From assembly GCA_947630825.1 (NCBI GenBank), contig CANRJA010000001.1, positions 124,001-188,000 on the forward strand: a stretch of DNA of 64,000 nt, read 5' to 3'. The notes beneath the pieces were generated by a model. That model did no database searches, was not told the origin of the DNA, and saw only the letters and a list, made by a program, of their open reading frames with translations. Every line of letters begins with the position of its first letter. The first letter of the stretch is position 1. The position numbers and the translations under genes were made by a program. Shown here piece after piece: positions 1-11,195 of this stretch. This stretch comes from an uncultured Clostridia bacterium. Lineage in GTDB: Bacteria; Bacillota; Clostridia; Oscillospirales; Ruminococcaceae.

Positions 1-349
1 ACTCTTTCCACAAAACAGAGTTATTTCCGCCGGTGCGGAATTGAAGATGTTCTTCATTATCACCGCCTTTGCTAAGTCTTGTCTTTTTAATTCTCTCAGG
101 GTTGAGAAAATTTGTTAGCTTTTCAACATCTGCGCTATCCGCCATTCCCGTAATTATAAGTCTGCACAGCCTTGAATACGACATCTTATCGCCTGCAAAC
201 TCGTTATATAAAAAAGTACCCTTTTTAATGAATACTTGGTACGCCAGATTATTATCAACATCTATCTCGAAGGCAGCGTCAAAAGCGGTTTCAATACATT
301 TTTCAAGCCTATAAATTCTATTTTCATTTGAAAAAGTATTGATATCCAT
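1..349 (-). CDS. Unknown protein, N-terminal part (runs off the window start)
   Basis: Minus-strand open frame from ATG at 349: MDINTFSNENRIYRLEKCIETAFDAAFEIDVDNNLAYQVFIKKGTFLYNEF...; no stop before position 1; missing from the ORF track because it is truncated. Confidence 0.75.
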   Translation of the reverse strand, partial: MDINTFSNENRIYRLEKCIETAFDAAFEIDVDNNLAYQVFIKKGTFLYNEFAGDKMSYSRLCRLIITGMADSADVEKLTNFLNPERIKKTRLSKGGDNEEHLQFRTGGNNSVLWKE

Positions 350-574
350 ACTGCTTTCTCCCTTTTTATATATTTTATAATCGGCTGTTACTTTGTAATA
401 ATTTTACCACAAAAAATAAAATATAGCAAGTTTGAGATTAGAGGCAAGAAGTGAGAAGCAAGAAGCATAATTCAAAAACTTACCTTTTTTTCAAAGTTAT
501 CTTGACATCTTAGGATTAATAGGTTAATATGTATTTGAAAAATTAAAACTAACTCGAAAGGAAATGAAAACTAA

Positions 575-1426
575 ATGGATGACTCAGCCGGGCAAACAGG
601 AGGATTATTTTCAAAGATATTCGGTAAGAGGAAGAACGGTTCTCTGACCGAGGATGAAATTATGGAGATATTAAACGGCGAAGACGCAGACGATATTGAC
701 GACAGTCAAAAGGAAATGATAAGCAATATATTCGAGTTTGACGATATAGAAGTCAGAGACGTTATGACCCACAGAACGGACATATCGGCAGTTGAACTAA
801 ACAGCGATTTAAGAGACGCTGTATCTCTTATAATTGAAAAGGGTTTTTCCCGTATTCCTGTTTATGAGGAGACTATAGACAATATTTGCGGAGTTGTTTA
901 TGCAAAGGACCTGCTTACGCTTATATTTGATGAAAATCCCGAAAAGCACAGTATCTCAGAATTTTTAAGGGAGATAAAGTATATACCCGAAACCAATCAT
1001 TGCTTTGAGCTGTTTGAAATTTTCACTTCACAAAAGGTACAGATAGCCGTAGCCGTTGACGAGTACGGCGGAACGGCAGGTCTTGTGACTATGGAGGATC
1101 TGCTTGAGGCTATTGTTGGAAATATTCAGGACGAGTATGACAACGAGCTTGAAGAGATACAGAAGGTGTCGCAAAACGTCTACGAGATTTTGGGCACAGC
1201 CGATACCGAGGACGTTGCCGATGAGCTTGGTATAGAGCTTCCTGAGGATAACGACTGCGATACCATAGGCGGATTTGTAATAAGTCTTTTGGGAAGAATA
1301 CCAAATGAAAATGAAAAACCGACCGTAGAGTATGACGGAGTTAAGTTTACCGTGATTTCAGTAGACGATAAACGAATCAAGAAATTAAAAGCAGAAAATA
1401 GCGAACAAAAAGAAAAAGACGCTTAG
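575..1426 (+). CDS. CBS-domain / CorC-HlyC family protein
   Basis: EVRDVMTHRTDISAV, GFSRIPVYEETIDNICGVVYAKDLL, VDEYGGTAGLVTMEDLLEAIVG motifs. Confidence 0.85.
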   Translation: MDDSAGQTGGLFSKIFGKRKNGSLTEDEIMEILNGEDADDIDDSQKEMISNIFEFDDIEVRDVMTHRTDISAVELNSDLRDAVSLIIEKGFSRIPVYEETIDNICGVVYAKDLLTLIFDENPEKHSISEFLREIKYIPETNHCFELFEIFTSQKVQIAVAVDEYGGTAGLVTMEDLLEAIVGNIQDEYDNELEEIQKVSQNVYEILGTADTEDVADELGIELPEDNDCDTIGGFVISLLGRIPNENEKPTVEYDGVKFTVISVDDKRIKKLKAENSEQKEKDA

Positions 1427-1452
1427 ACTTGTAAGTCAGGCGTCTTTATTTA

Positions 1453-2472
1453 TTAATGAATCTCCGTTATCGGCATTGTTGCAGCAGCGTTAAGACTTTC
1501 ATCAGCTCGTTTCCCAGCTAAGAAGTCAAAATACCCCTGACTTGCTATCATAGCCCCGTTATCGCCGCAGTATTTAAGCTCCGGACAGAAAAACTCAAAC
1601 CCGTTCTTTTTACATTCGCTCGACAGCAGACTTCTTACACCCGAATTTGCCGAAACTCCTCCTGAAACGGCAATGGTTTTATAGCCAAAATCAGATGCCG
1701 CCTTTATTGTCTTTGAAACTAAGATCTCTGAAATGGTTTTTTGAAAAGACGCACAAAGGTCGTCACAGTTTACCGTCTCTCCCTTTTGAGAGGCATTGTG
1801 AACAAGGTTGATAACGGAGGTTTTTAACCCCGAAAATGAAAAGTCATACTCACTTCCCGCAATATGAGGGTGAGGGAGAATGTAAGCGTCTGGATTGCCC
1901 CTTTTTGACGCTTCATCAACGCTTTTGCCGCCGGGATACGGATATCCTATCGTTCTTGCGACCTTGTCAAAGCATTCCCCTGCGGCGTCGTCCCGAGTGC
2001 GTCCGACAATGCGATATTCAGTATAGTCAAGAACCTCGATTATATGGCTGTGACCACCGCTTACGACCAATGTAAGATAAGGAGGTTCGAGGTTCGGATT
2101 TGAAATATAATTGGCGGCTATGTGTCCCGATATATGGTGAACAGGCACAAGCGGAAGACCTGTATCCATAGCGAGCCCCTTTGCAAATGAAACGCCGACG
2201 AGCAGCGCACCTATCAAACCCGGTGCGTAGGTTACCGCAATAGCGTCAATGTCATTAAGAGTGCAGTTAGCCTCGCTCAGCGCATTTTCTACAACGATAT
2301 AAATGTTTTCACAGTGGCGGCGGGACGCTATTTCAGGAACAACTCCGCCGTACAGCTTATGCTCGTCTATCTGCGATGCAACTATATTTGAAAGTACGTT
2401 TTTTCCGTCTTCGACAACAGCGGCAGCTGTTTCATCGCAAGAGCTTTCTATTCCAAGAATTTTCATATGCAC
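1453..2472 (-). CDS. tsaD: tRNA N6-adenosine threonylcarbamoyltransferase TsaD
   Basis: MKILGIESSCDETAAAVVEDG, VVPEIASRRH, SGGHSHI, FSFSGLKT motifs; preferred start is probably the internal MKILGIES. Confidence 0.95.
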   Translation of the reverse strand: MHMKILGIESSCDETAAAVVEDGKNVLSNIVASQIDEHKLYGGVVPEIASRRHCENIYIVVENALSEANCTLNDIDAIAVTYAPGLIGALLVGVSFAKGLAMDTGLPLVPVHHISGHIAANYISNPNLEPPYLTLVVSGGHSHIIEVLDYTEYRIVGRTRDDAAGECFDKVARTIGYPYPGGKSVDEASKRGNPDAYILPHPHIAGSEYDFSFSGLKTSVINLVHNASQKGETVNCDDLCASFQKTISEILVSKTIKAASDFGYKTIAVSGGVSANSGVRSLLSSECKKNGFEFFCPELKYCGDNGAMIASQGYFDFLAGKRADESLNAAATMPITEIH

Positions 2473-2479
2473 TATACTC

Positions 2480-2941
2480 CTAAATAAGGTATTTGGTCAT
2501 CAGTATGGCGTTTTCAATGGGGTCTCTGTAAAAGCCTTTTCGCTTTCCCACAGTTTTGTATCCTAAAGAAGTGTAAAGAGAGATTGCAGGAAAGTTTGAC
2601 TCTCTCACCTCAAGAGTTATGAACGACGCGTTTTCACTCCTAGCGACGTCTTCTAAAGACAGCAAAAGCCCCTTTCCGTATCCCATTCGCCTGAAGGGTT
2701 GCGACACGGCAATGTTGTTTATATAAACCTCGCCGGCTACTATTCTCACGTTTACAAAGCCTGCGACTGTCTCATTTGATAATACGTCATTTATATGCAG
2801 GGCGACTAAAGTAAGCGACATAGGGTTTTCAAGCTCCTGATAAAAGGCATTCTCGCTCCACGCATTTGAAAAGCACTCTTTTTCTATCTGCGAGACAGCC
2901 TTTATATGCTGTTTGCTCATTGGTTTATATTTTACCGGCAT
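2480..2941 (-). CDS. rimI: Ribosomal protein S18-alanine N-acetyltransferase (GNAT)
   Basis: GNAT core with R-RMGYGKGLL; adjacent to tsaD. Confidence 0.88.
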   Translation of the reverse strand: MPVKYKPMSKQHIKAVSQIEKECFSNAWSENAFYQELENPMSLTLVALHINDVLSNETVAGFVNVRIVAGEVYINNIAVSQPFRRMGYGKGLLLSLEDVARSENASFITLEVRESNFPAISLYTSLGYKTVGKRKGFYRDPIENAILMTKYLI

Positions 2942-2955
2942 AAAATTCCCTCTGA

Positions 2956-3789
2956 TTACAGTTTTTCATTTAAAATCCTTGAGTATAATTCGCTTTTTGA
3001 AAAGCTGGTTATTTTTGCGATTTGCTTGCAGGCGTCGGCAGCCCGAATACCCTTGCTTATAAGCTCGTTTACCTGTGCGAGTGCGTCTTTTATAGTGTCA
3101 AGACTTTCATCTTTTTTTGGCTTTCCCTCAATTACCAATACAAACTCGCCCTTTGGAGAAACAGCTTCATACTTTTCTATCGCGCCGGTTAGGGTCGTTC
3201 TTATAACTTCCTCGTGAATTTTTGTAAGCTCTCTGCAAATAGATATTTTCCTGTCACCGAAAAATTCATACATATCTCTCAGAGTGTAGATAAGCTTGTG
3301 GGGAGCTTCATAGAAAATCATAGTTCGTGTTTCGTTTACAAGGCTTGACAGATGCTCAAGACGCTGTTTTTTAGTTGTCGATAAAAAGCCCTCGAAAGTA
3401 AATCTCGAGGTTGAAAGTCCGCTTATCGCAAGAGCAGATACCGCTGCCGAAGCAAGAGGTACGACAACCGTTTCTATCCCGTTTTCGGCACAGAGCTTAA
3501 CTAAGTCCTCGCCCGGATCTGAAATACACGGCATTCCGGCGTCGGTTACAACAGCGCAGTTTTCACCCGACTTTAATCTCTCGACTATGCTCTTACCACT
3601 TTGCACAGCGTTGTGTTCGTGATAGCTGATAAGCGGCTTTTTTATTTCAAAATGGTTTAATAATTTAGCTGTAACTCTTGTGTCCTCAGCGCAGATAAAA
3701 TCAACCGATTTAAGAGTTTCCAAAGCCCTCATTGACATATCTGACAGATTGCCTATAGGAGTTCCGACAACATAAAGCGTACCTGACAT
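2956..3789 (-). CDS. rsmI: 16S rRNA (cytidine1402-2'-O)-methyltransferase RsmI
   Basis: GTLYVVGTPIGNLSDMSMRALETLKSVDFICAEDTRVT, SDAGMPCISDPG-like motifs. Confidence 0.93.
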   Translation of the reverse strand: MSGTLYVVGTPIGNLSDMSMRALETLKSVDFICAEDTRVTAKLLNHFEIKKPLISYHEHNAVQSGKSIVERLKSGENCAVVTDAGMPCISDPGEDLVKLCAENGIETVVVPLASAAVSALAISGLSTSRFTFEGFLSTTKKQRLEHLSSLVNETRTMIFYEAPHKLIYTLRDMYEFFGDRKISICRELTKIHEEVIRTTLTGAIEKYEAVSPKGEFVLVIEGKPKKDESLDTIKDALAQVNELISKGIRAADACKQIAKITSFSKSELYSRILNEKL

Positions 3790-4001
3790 TTTGTACTCCC
3801 TAAAATATACTAAAAATCTTTCTTAGGCTGACGGCGAAAATAAGCGTCGTCAAACCTCGTTAAAAATACTTTGAAGTCATTGTATCATAATTTTAAAAAA
3901 AAGTCTATGATTTTCCTTTAAAATGTGTTAAAATTAAAATGTATATGTTTTATCCATCAAACAACACAGCAGGGAGGAAGTCTCTTAACGGAGCAGGAGT
4001 A

Positions 4002-6035
4002 ATGAATACTAAGCTTGACAGCGATATTAAATATCTAAAGGGCGTCGGTCCTAAAAGAGCCGAGTATTATCAAAAGCTCGGCGTGTCGACCGTTGCCGAC
4101 TTGTTGTGCCATTATCCGCGTTCTTATATGGATTTTTCAAGCCCTGTTTCTATAAACGACGCTATGCTTAATGAGAACAACATCATAAAAGGGCGTATAG
4201 TAAAGAGGCTTGCTGCTGCCAGAATACGCAGGGGAATGACCATCTACAAGGCGGTTATGACCGATGACGAGAGCGACATCACTATCGTAATTTACAACAG
4301 CGAGTTTGCCTTCAACAGGCTTATCGAGGGCAGAGAGTATCTGCTTTACGGAAAGGTCACAGGCAACCTTGTAAGAAAGGAAATATCCTCTCCAATTATT
4401 CTGGACGCTGATACCGCTGATAAAATTCTGCCTGTATATCCGCTTACTGAGGGACTTACCCAGTCGCTTTTGAGAACGACAGTTCAGAATGCTTTGAAGT
4501 ATCTCGACGGCGAGATATACGAAACTATACCAAAAGAGATAGCGGCAAGGAGAGGTCTTTGTTCGTTGAATTTTGCTCTTGAGAATATACATTTTCCCAA
4601 AGATTTTCTAAGTCTTTCTATTGCGAAGAACAGACTTGTATTTGATGAATTTCTTACTCTTGGTCTTGGAATGTTAAAGCTAAAGGGAAGAAGTCGAGGC
4701 AAGACGGGCTGTAAGATGAACGACGTTTCAATTGACGAATTTTATGACGGTCTGCCTTTTAAGCTTACCAACGCACAGTTAAATGCAATAAACGACTGCA
4801 TTAGCGATATGAAAAAGGGTTATCCGATGAACAGGCTTGTTCAGGGAGACGTCGGTTCGGGAAAGACCGCCGTTGCGGCGGCTTGTGCGTTTTTCGCCTG
4901 CAAAAACGGCTGTCAGACGGCTCTTATGGCGCCTACCGAGATACTTGCAAATCAGCATTACAAAACCCTTTCCGACTTTTTAGTGCCGTTTGGCATTAAA
5001 ATATGCCTGCTGACAGGTTCGCTTACCGCTAAAAACAAGCGTGAGATAAAGGAGAGCATAAAGTCGGGCGAGGTTTTGGTAATTGTCGGCACTCACGCTC
5101 TTGTTGAAGATTCTACCGAGTTTGACAATTTGGGGCTTGTAATCACCGACGAGCAGCACAGGTTCGGGGTTGAACAGAGAGCAAACCTGTCAAACAAGGG
5201 TAACAATCCGCACTGTATGGTTATGTCGGCAACGCCTATACCTCGAACGCTTGCGTTGATGATTTACGGGGACTTGGACATATCAATAATCAACGAGTTC
5301 CCGAAAGGCAGAAAGCCTATCGAGACTTTTGCCATAACCGGCAAAGGCAGAGAGAGGGCGTTTGGCTTTGTAATACAAAGGCTTAAGGAAGGGCGTCAGG
5401 CATATATAGTCTGCCCGATGATAGAGGAAAACGATTTAGAGCTTCAGTCTGTAAAGGAATACTCAGACAAGATATCAAGGTCGTATTTTAAAGAGTACAG
5501 AGTAGGTCTTTTGCACGGCAGGCTAAAGCCTAAGCAAAAGGACGCTATAATGCAAGAGTTCAAGAACGGCAATATCGACATTCTGGTTTCTACAACTGTT
5601 GTCGAGGTGGGAGTTGATGTTCCGAACGCGGCTGTTATGGTAATAGAAAACTCCGAGCGATTCGGGCTTTCACAGCTTCACCAGCTAAGAGGACGTGTAG
5701 GACGGGGAAGTGAGAAGTCATACTGTATTCTGATAACCGACAACCCGACTGAGGAATGTGTAAAAAGGCTCAAAATAATGTCGAAAATATCCGACGGCTT
5801 TAAGATTTCGGAGGAGGACTTAAAACTGAGAGGTCCGGGCGACTTTTTCGGAAGCCGTCAGCACGGACTTCCCGCTTTGAAAATAGCAGATATGGCGGAG
5901 GATACGGAAATTCTAAGGCAGGCGCAGGAGGAAGCAAGGGCAATCATAAAGGACGACCCAACTCTTTCAAAGCCTGAAAATAAAAGCTTAGCTGAACTGG
6001 TCGATAAGCTGTTCAGCAGAACAATTGACAATTAA
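4002..6035 (+). CDS. recG: ATP-dependent DNA helicase RecG
   Basis: LKGVGPKRA, QGDVGSGKTAVAAA, VITDEQHRFGVEQR, MSATPIPRTLAL; start placed at the internal ATG at 4002 preceded by ggagcaggag rather than 3939. Confidence 0.93.
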   Translation: MNTKLDSDIKYLKGVGPKRAEYYQKLGVSTVADLLCHYPRSYMDFSSPVSINDAMLNENNIIKGRIVKRLAAARIRRGMTIYKAVMTDDESDITIVIYNSEFAFNRLIEGREYLLYGKVTGNLVRKEISSPIILDADTADKILPVYPLTEGLTQSLLRTTVQNALKYLDGEIYETIPKEIAARRGLCSLNFALENIHFPKDFLSLSIAKNRLVFDEFLTLGLGMLKLKGRSRGKTGCKMNDVSIDEFYDGLPFKLTNAQLNAINDCISDMKKGYPMNRLVQGDVGSGKTAVAAACAFFACKNGCQTALMAPTEILANQHYKTLSDFLVPFGIKICLLTGSLTAKNKREIKESIKSGEVLVIVGTHALVEDSTEFDNLGLVITDEQHRFGVEQRANLSNKGNNPHCMVMSATPIPRTLALMIYGDLDISIINEFPKGRKPIETFAITGKGRERAFGFVIQRLKEGRQAYIVCPMIEENDLELQSVKEYSDKISRSYFKEYRVGLLHGRLKPKQKDAIMQEFKNGNIDILVSTTVVEVGVDVPNAAVMVIENSERFGLSQLHQLRGRVGRGSEKSYCILITDNPTEECVKRLKIMSKISDGFKISEEDLKLRGPGDFFGSRQHGLPALKIADMAEDTEILRQAQEEARAIIKDDPTLSKPENKSLAELVDKLFSRTIDN

Positions 6036-6174
6036 CCAGCGAGCCGTCGGAGGCTTTGCTATTAGAGGCAAGAAATTAGAAGCAAGATACAAGATATTAC
6101 TATCAGAACTCTGTTGGAAAGATAAGTTCTTGCTTCTGGTATCTGGTCTCTTGCATCTAAAAGGAGGATTACTT

Positions 6175-6837
6175 ATGGAACAAGCATTAAAAGCAAAACT
6201 TGAAAGCGTAGCGGAAAATTTGAGAAAGAACAGTATGGAGGCTTACATCGCCGAAGATAAAGCGGAGGCAAAGGAAATTGTGCAGTCTCTTTTAAAGGAG
6301 GGAACAAGCGTTGCTACAGGCGGTTCGGTAACTTTAAGCGAATGCGGAATTACCGAGCTTTTAACAAGCGGGAAGTACAACTTTATCGACCGTTCAAAGG
6401 GCAGAACGCCTGATGATGTTCGCAGACTGTACGGCGAGCAGTATTTATGCGACACATATCTATGTTCCAGCAACGCCATAATCGAGAACGGCGTTTTGTA
6501 TAACGTCGACGGAAATTCAAATAGAGTTTCTATGATAGCTCACGGACCGTCAAGCGTTATAATGGTCGCAGGGTGCAACAAGATAGTAAAAAATCTTGAC
6601 GAGGCAGTTATGAGGGTTAAGACTATTGCCGCACCAAAGAATACTGTCAGACTGGGAATAGATACATATTGCAGTAAATGCGGAGAGTGCTTATCGGTTT
6701 CTCAGGGCAAAGGGAATGAAATGACCGCAGGCTGTGAAAGCGATCTCAGAATCTGCTGCAGTTATCTTATTTCTGCGAAGCAGCGACATAAGGGAAGGAT
6801 CAAGGTTGTTTTAGTTGGCGAGGAGCTTGGCTATTAA
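6175..6837 (+). CDS. LUD-domain (LutC/YkgG-like) protein
   Basis: MEQALKAKLESVAENLRKNSMEAYIAEDKAEAKEIVQSLLKEGTSVATGGSVTLSECGI; start moved to 6175 behind aaaggagg; the listed start at 6025 lies in an intergenic repeat. Confidence 0.8.
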   Translation: MEQALKAKLESVAENLRKNSMEAYIAEDKAEAKEIVQSLLKEGTSVATGGSVTLSECGITELLTSGKYNFIDRSKGRTPDDVRRLYGEQYLCDTYLCSSNAIIENGVLYNVDGNSNRVSMIAHGPSSVIMVAGCNKIVKNLDEAVMRVKTIAAPKNTVRLGIDTYCSKCGECLSVSQGKGNEMTAGCESDLRICCSYLISAKQRHKGRIKVVLVGEELGY

Positions 6838-6869
6838 GCTGAAATTATAAAGACTTTGGGAGAGTACTT

Positions 6870-7850
6870 TTGATAGAAGAAATTAATATAGGCAGTGTCA
6901 AAATAAAAAAGACCGCCGCCTTAGCGCCAATGGCGTCGGTTGCCGACAGAGCGTACAGGCTTATGTGCAAGGAGTACGGAGCGTCGTATCTTGTAAGCGA
7001 AATGATCTCTTCAAAGGGACTTTGCTTTTCTGATAAAAAGACAAAGGCTCTTTGTGAGATTGATAAAAGAGAACGTCCCTTTGCGCTCCAGCTTTTCGGA
7101 GAGGACCCGATTTATATGGCAAGGGCGACAGAGATTTTAAACGATTTCAAGCCTGATATAATAGATATAAATATGGGGTGTCCCGTACCCAAAATCGCAG
7201 GGAACGGAAGCGGTTCGGCTTTGATGAAGTCACCAAAAACAGCCGAGATGATAGCAAGTGCTGTTGTAAAAGCGGCTAACTGCCCCGTTACTGTTAAGAT
7301 ACGCTCCGGCTGGGACAGTGAAAGCGTAAATGCTCCTGAGCTTGCGAAAAGGCTGGAGGGGGTCGGGGTATCCGCTGTGGCTGTTCACGCAAGAACAAAA
7401 ATGCAGATGTATTCGGGTAAAGCCGACTGGAGCGTAATAAGAAAGGTTAAAGAGGCGGTATCTATTCCCGTCATAGGCAACGGAGATGTAAAGTGCGGTG
7501 CTGATGCTCAAGCTATGTATAACGAAACGGGCTGCGACCTTGTAATGGTCGGCAGGGGTTCATACGGCAGACCGTGGGTGTTTAAGGAGATAGAGCATTA
7601 TTTTGAGACGGGCGAAAGCCTGCCCGAGCCGACTTTGAAAGAGCGCATAGAGGTTATGAAGCGGCATATTTCAATGATAGTAGAGTTTAAGGGCGAGCGT
7701 CAGGGAATGAAAGAGGCAAGGAAGAATGTTGCTTGGTATATAAAAGGAATTAAGAATGCTGCAGGTTTTAGAAACGCCTGCGGAGGGCTTTCGACCTATG
7801 GCGAGTTTTTAAGCTTTTGCGATACGGTTTTGAAAACTGCGCAGGAATAA
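6870..7850 (+). CDS. dus: tRNA-dihydrouridine synthase
   Basis: [51 protein letters not shown] motifs. Confidence 0.93.
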   Translation: MIEEINIGSVKIKKTAALAPMASVADRAYRLMCKEYGASYLVSEMISSKGLCFSDKKTKALCEIDKRERPFALQLFGEDPIYMARATEILNDFKPDIIDINMGCPVPKIAGNGSGSALMKSPKTAEMIASAVVKAANCPVTVKIRSGWDSESVNAPELAKRLEGVGVSAVAVHARTKMQMYSGKADWSVIRKVKEAVSIPVIGNGDVKCGADAQAMYNETGCDLVMVGRGSYGRPWVFKEIEHYFETGESLPEPTLKERIEVMKRHISMIVEFKGERQGMKEARKNVAWYIKGIKNAAGFRNACGGLSTYGEFLSFCDTVLKTAQE

Positions 7851-7870
7851 TGTTTGAAATGGTGATAAAT

Positions 7871-8626
7871 ATGCATTATAACGACTTATCCTTTGAAAAA
7901 TTGTCTGATAAAATAGTTGTTTGTATATCTAATGAACATCGGTTCGGAACAGACGCTTTCCTGCTTGCTGATTTTGCAAAGGCAAGGCATAAGGATATTG
8001 CCGCAGATTTTTGTTCGGGAAACGGAATAGCCGCGCTTTTGCTTGAGCGTGAATATTCACCGAAAAGGATATACGCTCTTGAAATTCAAAAGAAAGCGTA
8101 TGACCAATTATGCTTATCTGCGGAGAAGTCGGGATTAAAGGATAAGATAATACCTGTTCTTGGAGATTTAAAGGATTTCAAATCAGACGAAGAGCTTGAT
8201 TTGATTATCTGCAATCCCCCTTATAAGGCGGACGGAGCAGGTATAAAGAACGATATTGAGTCAAGCTCAATAGCACGTCACGAAGTGCTGTGTACTATAA
8301 ACGACGTCTGCTTATCGGCGTCACGGAATTTGAAGTTCGGCGGCAGACTTTGCGTTTGCAACCGCCCTGAGCGTCTGTGCGATATAATGGTCGCTATGAG
8401 AAATAATAACCTAGAACCTAAGCGAGTGAGATTTGTTTCTAAAAATAAAGATACTTCCCCTTGGCTGGTTTTGGTTGAGGGAAAGAAAGGCTCAAAGCCT
8501 TTTATGAAGATAGAACCGCAGTTTTATACCCAGTCGGAGGACGGAAAAGAGTTCTCGGACGAGCTTAAGGCGTTATATAGTTTATACGAAAATACGGAGG
8601 ATAGAAATGAAAATACTGGCTATTGA
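7871..8626 (+). CDS. tRNA1(Val) (adenine37-N6)-methyltransferase-like
   Basis: ADFCSGNGIAALLL SAM motif, DLIICNPPYK catalytic NPPY. Confidence 0.85.
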   Translation: MHYNDLSFEKLSDKIVVCISNEHRFGTDAFLLADFAKARHKDIAADFCSGNGIAALLLEREYSPKRIYALEIQKKAYDQLCLSAEKSGLKDKIIPVLGDLKDFKSDEELDLIICNPPYKADGAGIKNDIESSSIARHEVLCTINDVCLSASRNLKFGGRLCVCNRPERLCDIMVAMRNNNLEPKRVRFVSKNKDTSPWLVLVEGKKGSKPFMKIEPQFYTQSEDGKEFSDELKALYSLYENTEDRNENTGY

Positions 8627-11168
8627 CGGAAACAGCATAATGAACAGAGCGTTTTATGGAATAAAGTCGCTCTCGAACAAGAAGGGTTTTTTTACAAACG
8701 CTATAACAGGCTTTATGAACACTTATTTAAAGGAGCTTGAAACAGTCAGACCTGACTGTGTAGCGGTTGCGTTTGACTTAAAAGCCCCGACATTTCGGCA
8801 CAAGGCAGTATCAAGCTATAAGGCAAACAGAAAGGGAATGCCTGATGAGCTTGCAATGCAGATGCCGAAAATAAAGGAGATTTTATCGGAGCTTGGGGTA
8901 AAAATAATTGAGGTAGAGGGATATGAGGCAGACGATATACTCGGTACGATATCCGATATTTTTTCAAGAAGCGGAAACGAGTGCTTTATTTTAACAGGCG
9001 ACAGAGACAGCTTTCAGCTTATTCGTGACAATGTAACTGTAAGGCTTGCCGGCATTAAGGAAACGAAGGTATATACTCCCGAAAGGATAATGGAGGAATA
9101 CGGCGTCGAGCCCGAGCAGATGATTGATGTAAAGGCGCTTATGGGAGATTCCAGTGACAATATATCGGGAGTTAAGGGAATAGGTCAGAAAACGGCGTTA
9201 AGTCTGATACAGAAGTACGGAGATATAAGAAATCTCTACAAGGGCTTCAGAGATGACGAAGAACTGCCTAACGGAGTTAAAGCGAAGCTTGAAGTCGGAG
9301 AGCAGATGGCGATTGAAAGCAGATTTTTAGCAAAAATAGTATTAAATGTACCGATAGATAACGATGTAAACGCTTATCTGCCGAGTGAAGCTGACACAAA
9401 TGCTTTGTTTGAAACACTTTCAGAGCTTGAGATGTTCAAGCTTATGGATAAGCTTAATTTAAAAGATGAAATTGAGAACAAGTCACTAATTAATGATATG
9501 TCGGGATCTGAATTGCCTGATATTAAGGTATGCAGGCTTAACAATGAAATAGCAGACACAATTGCGAAGAGTAATAACAAGCTGTACTTTATTTTCAATA
9601 GAAAAAGCGACAATTTCTATCTAGAGATACTTTCGGAGAATAATTTGTATTTTACCGAAGATAAAGAGCTTGTCAAAAAAGTATTTGAGTGTGACAATGA
9701 AAAGCTGTGCTTTGAGGGAAAAGAAGCGTATAAGTTTGCATTTTCAAACGGCTCAGAGCTTAAAAATGTTAAGTTTATCTGCAACCTTGCGGGATATCTG
9801 CTGGATTCTCAGGCGGCAGATTATACAGTGGAGAATTTATGTGCGGCATACGGCGTGGTATACCGCCGTGATATGGAAGAATATGCTGACATTTCCTCAC
9901 TCAGCAGTTTGTGTTCGAGGCTTAAAGCGGAAATTGAGCTTAAAGAAATGGAGTCTCTGTTGTATGACATTGAACAGCCTCTCTGTGAGGTTTTGGCTTC
10001 TATGGAGTGCGAGGGCGTTAAGGTAGACATAAACGGAGTAAAGGAGTTCGGCAAAGGGCTTAAAGAGCAGATAGATAAACTTGAAAAGAACATTTACGAG
10101 CTTGCCGGAAAGGAGTTTAACATCTCCTCTCCCAAACAGCTCGGAGCGGTACTTTTTGAGGATTTGTCTTTGCCGTACAAGAAGAAAACGAAAAGTGGGT
10201 ATTCAACTAATGCCGAAGTGCTGGAGTCGTTAAAGGACGTTCACCCTATTATCTCAATGATTTTGGAATACAGAACTCTTACAAAGCTGAGTTCGACATA
10301 TGTAGACGGGCTTTTAAAGCTTGTACAAAGCGACGGCAAGGTGCGTTCAATATTCAAGCAGACGGAGACCAGAACGGGAAGAATATCCTCAACCGAGCCT
10401 AATCTGCAGAATATTCCTGTGAGAAAAGAAATAGGAAGAAATATGAGAAAGTTCTTTGTCGCAGACGGGGGCAATATTCTTTTAGACGCTGATTACAGCC
10501 AGATTGAGCTAAGAGTTTTAGCTTCTGTATGCGGAGACGAGAATATGCAAAACGCTTTCTTAAGCGGCGAGGATATACACACATCCACAGCGGCAAAGGT
10601 TTTTGATATGCCGGAGGAATTTGTAACTCCTGAAATGAGAAGAGCTGCCAAAGCTGTAAACTTCGGCATTATTTACGGAATAGGAGCGTTTTCACTTGCA
10701 CAGGATATAGGAGTATCAGTTGCCGAAGCGAAGAAATATATCAACGACTATCTAAATCACTATCCAAAGGTTAAAGATTTTATGGATAAAACTGTTGAGG
10801 ACGGAATAAAAAACGGCTATGTGGAAACTGTTTTCGGCAGAAGAAGATATATCCCCGAGCTTTCAGCGTCAAACAAAAAGATTCAGTCGTTTGGGAAAAG
10901 AGCCGCTATGAACGCACCTATTCAGGGTGCGGCGGCGGATATTATAAAAATCGCTATGGTTAAGGTTTACCAAAGGCTGAAAGCAGAAAAAATAAATGCT
11001 AAACTGATTTTGCAGGTCCACGACGAGCTTATTATAGAGTCGTCAATTGATGATAAAGAAAAGGCAAAAGCTATTCTCTGCGAGGAAATGGTAAACGCCG
11101 TTAAGTTTAAAGTACCACTTATTACCGAAGTTAAAGAGGGCAAAAGCTGGTATGAGGCTAAGGGTTAG
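8607..11168 (+). CDS. polA: DNA polymerase I
   Basis: 5'-3' exonuclease N-terminus and polymerase motifs A/B/C (DADYSQIELRVLA, RRAAKAVNFGIIYG, QVHDELI). Confidence 0.96.
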   Translation: MKILAIDGNSIMNRAFYGIKSLSNKKGFFTNAITGFMNTYLKELETVRPDCVAVAFDLKAPTFRHKAVSSYKANRKGMPDELAMQMPKIKEILSELGVKIIEVEGYEADDILGTISDIFSRSGNECFILTGDRDSFQLIRDNVTVRLAGIKETKVYTPERIMEEYGVEPEQMIDVKALMGDSSDNISGVKGIGQKTALSLIQKYGDIRNLYKGFRDDEELPNGVKAKLEVGEQMAIESRFLAKIVLNVPIDNDVNAYLPSEADTNALFETLSELEMFKLMDKLNLKDEIENKSLINDMSGSELPDIKVCRLNNEIADTIAKSNNKLYFIFNRKSDNFYLEILSENNLYFTEDKELVKKVFECDNEKLCFEGKEAYKFAFSNGSELKNVKFICNLAGYLLDSQAADYTVENLCAAYGVVYRRDMEEYADISSLSSLCSRLKAEIELKEMESLLYDIEQPLCEVLASMECEGVKVDINGVKEFGKGLKEQIDKLEKNIYELAGKEFNISSPKQLGAVLFEDLSLPYKKKTKSGYSTNAEVLESLKDVHPIISMILEYRTLTKLSSTYVDGLLKLVQSDGKVRSIFKQTETRTGRISSTEPNLQNIPVRKEIGRNMRKFFVADGGNILLDADYSQIELRVLASVCGDENMQNAFLSGEDIHTSTAAKVFDMPEEFVTPEMRRAAKAVNFGIIYGIGAFSLAQDIGVSVAEAKKYINDYLNHYPKVKDFMDKTVEDGIKNGYVETVFGRRRYIPELSASNKKIQSFGKRAAMNAPIQGAAADIIKIAMVKVYQRLKAEKINAKLILQVHDELIIESSIDDKEKAKAILCEEMVNAVKFKVPLITEVKEGKSWYEAKG

Positions 11169-11195
11169 AAAAGAACACAATAAGGATATGATTAA

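Noticed and set aside
69-314. ORF 69..314 (+), 81 aa
   Set aside because: Antisense to a better minus-strand frame that starts at 349 and runs off the window.
6025-6174. N-terminal extension of the LUD-domain ORF
   Set aside because: Translates an intergenic heptamer repeat; a strong SD and ATG at 6175 are the likelier start.
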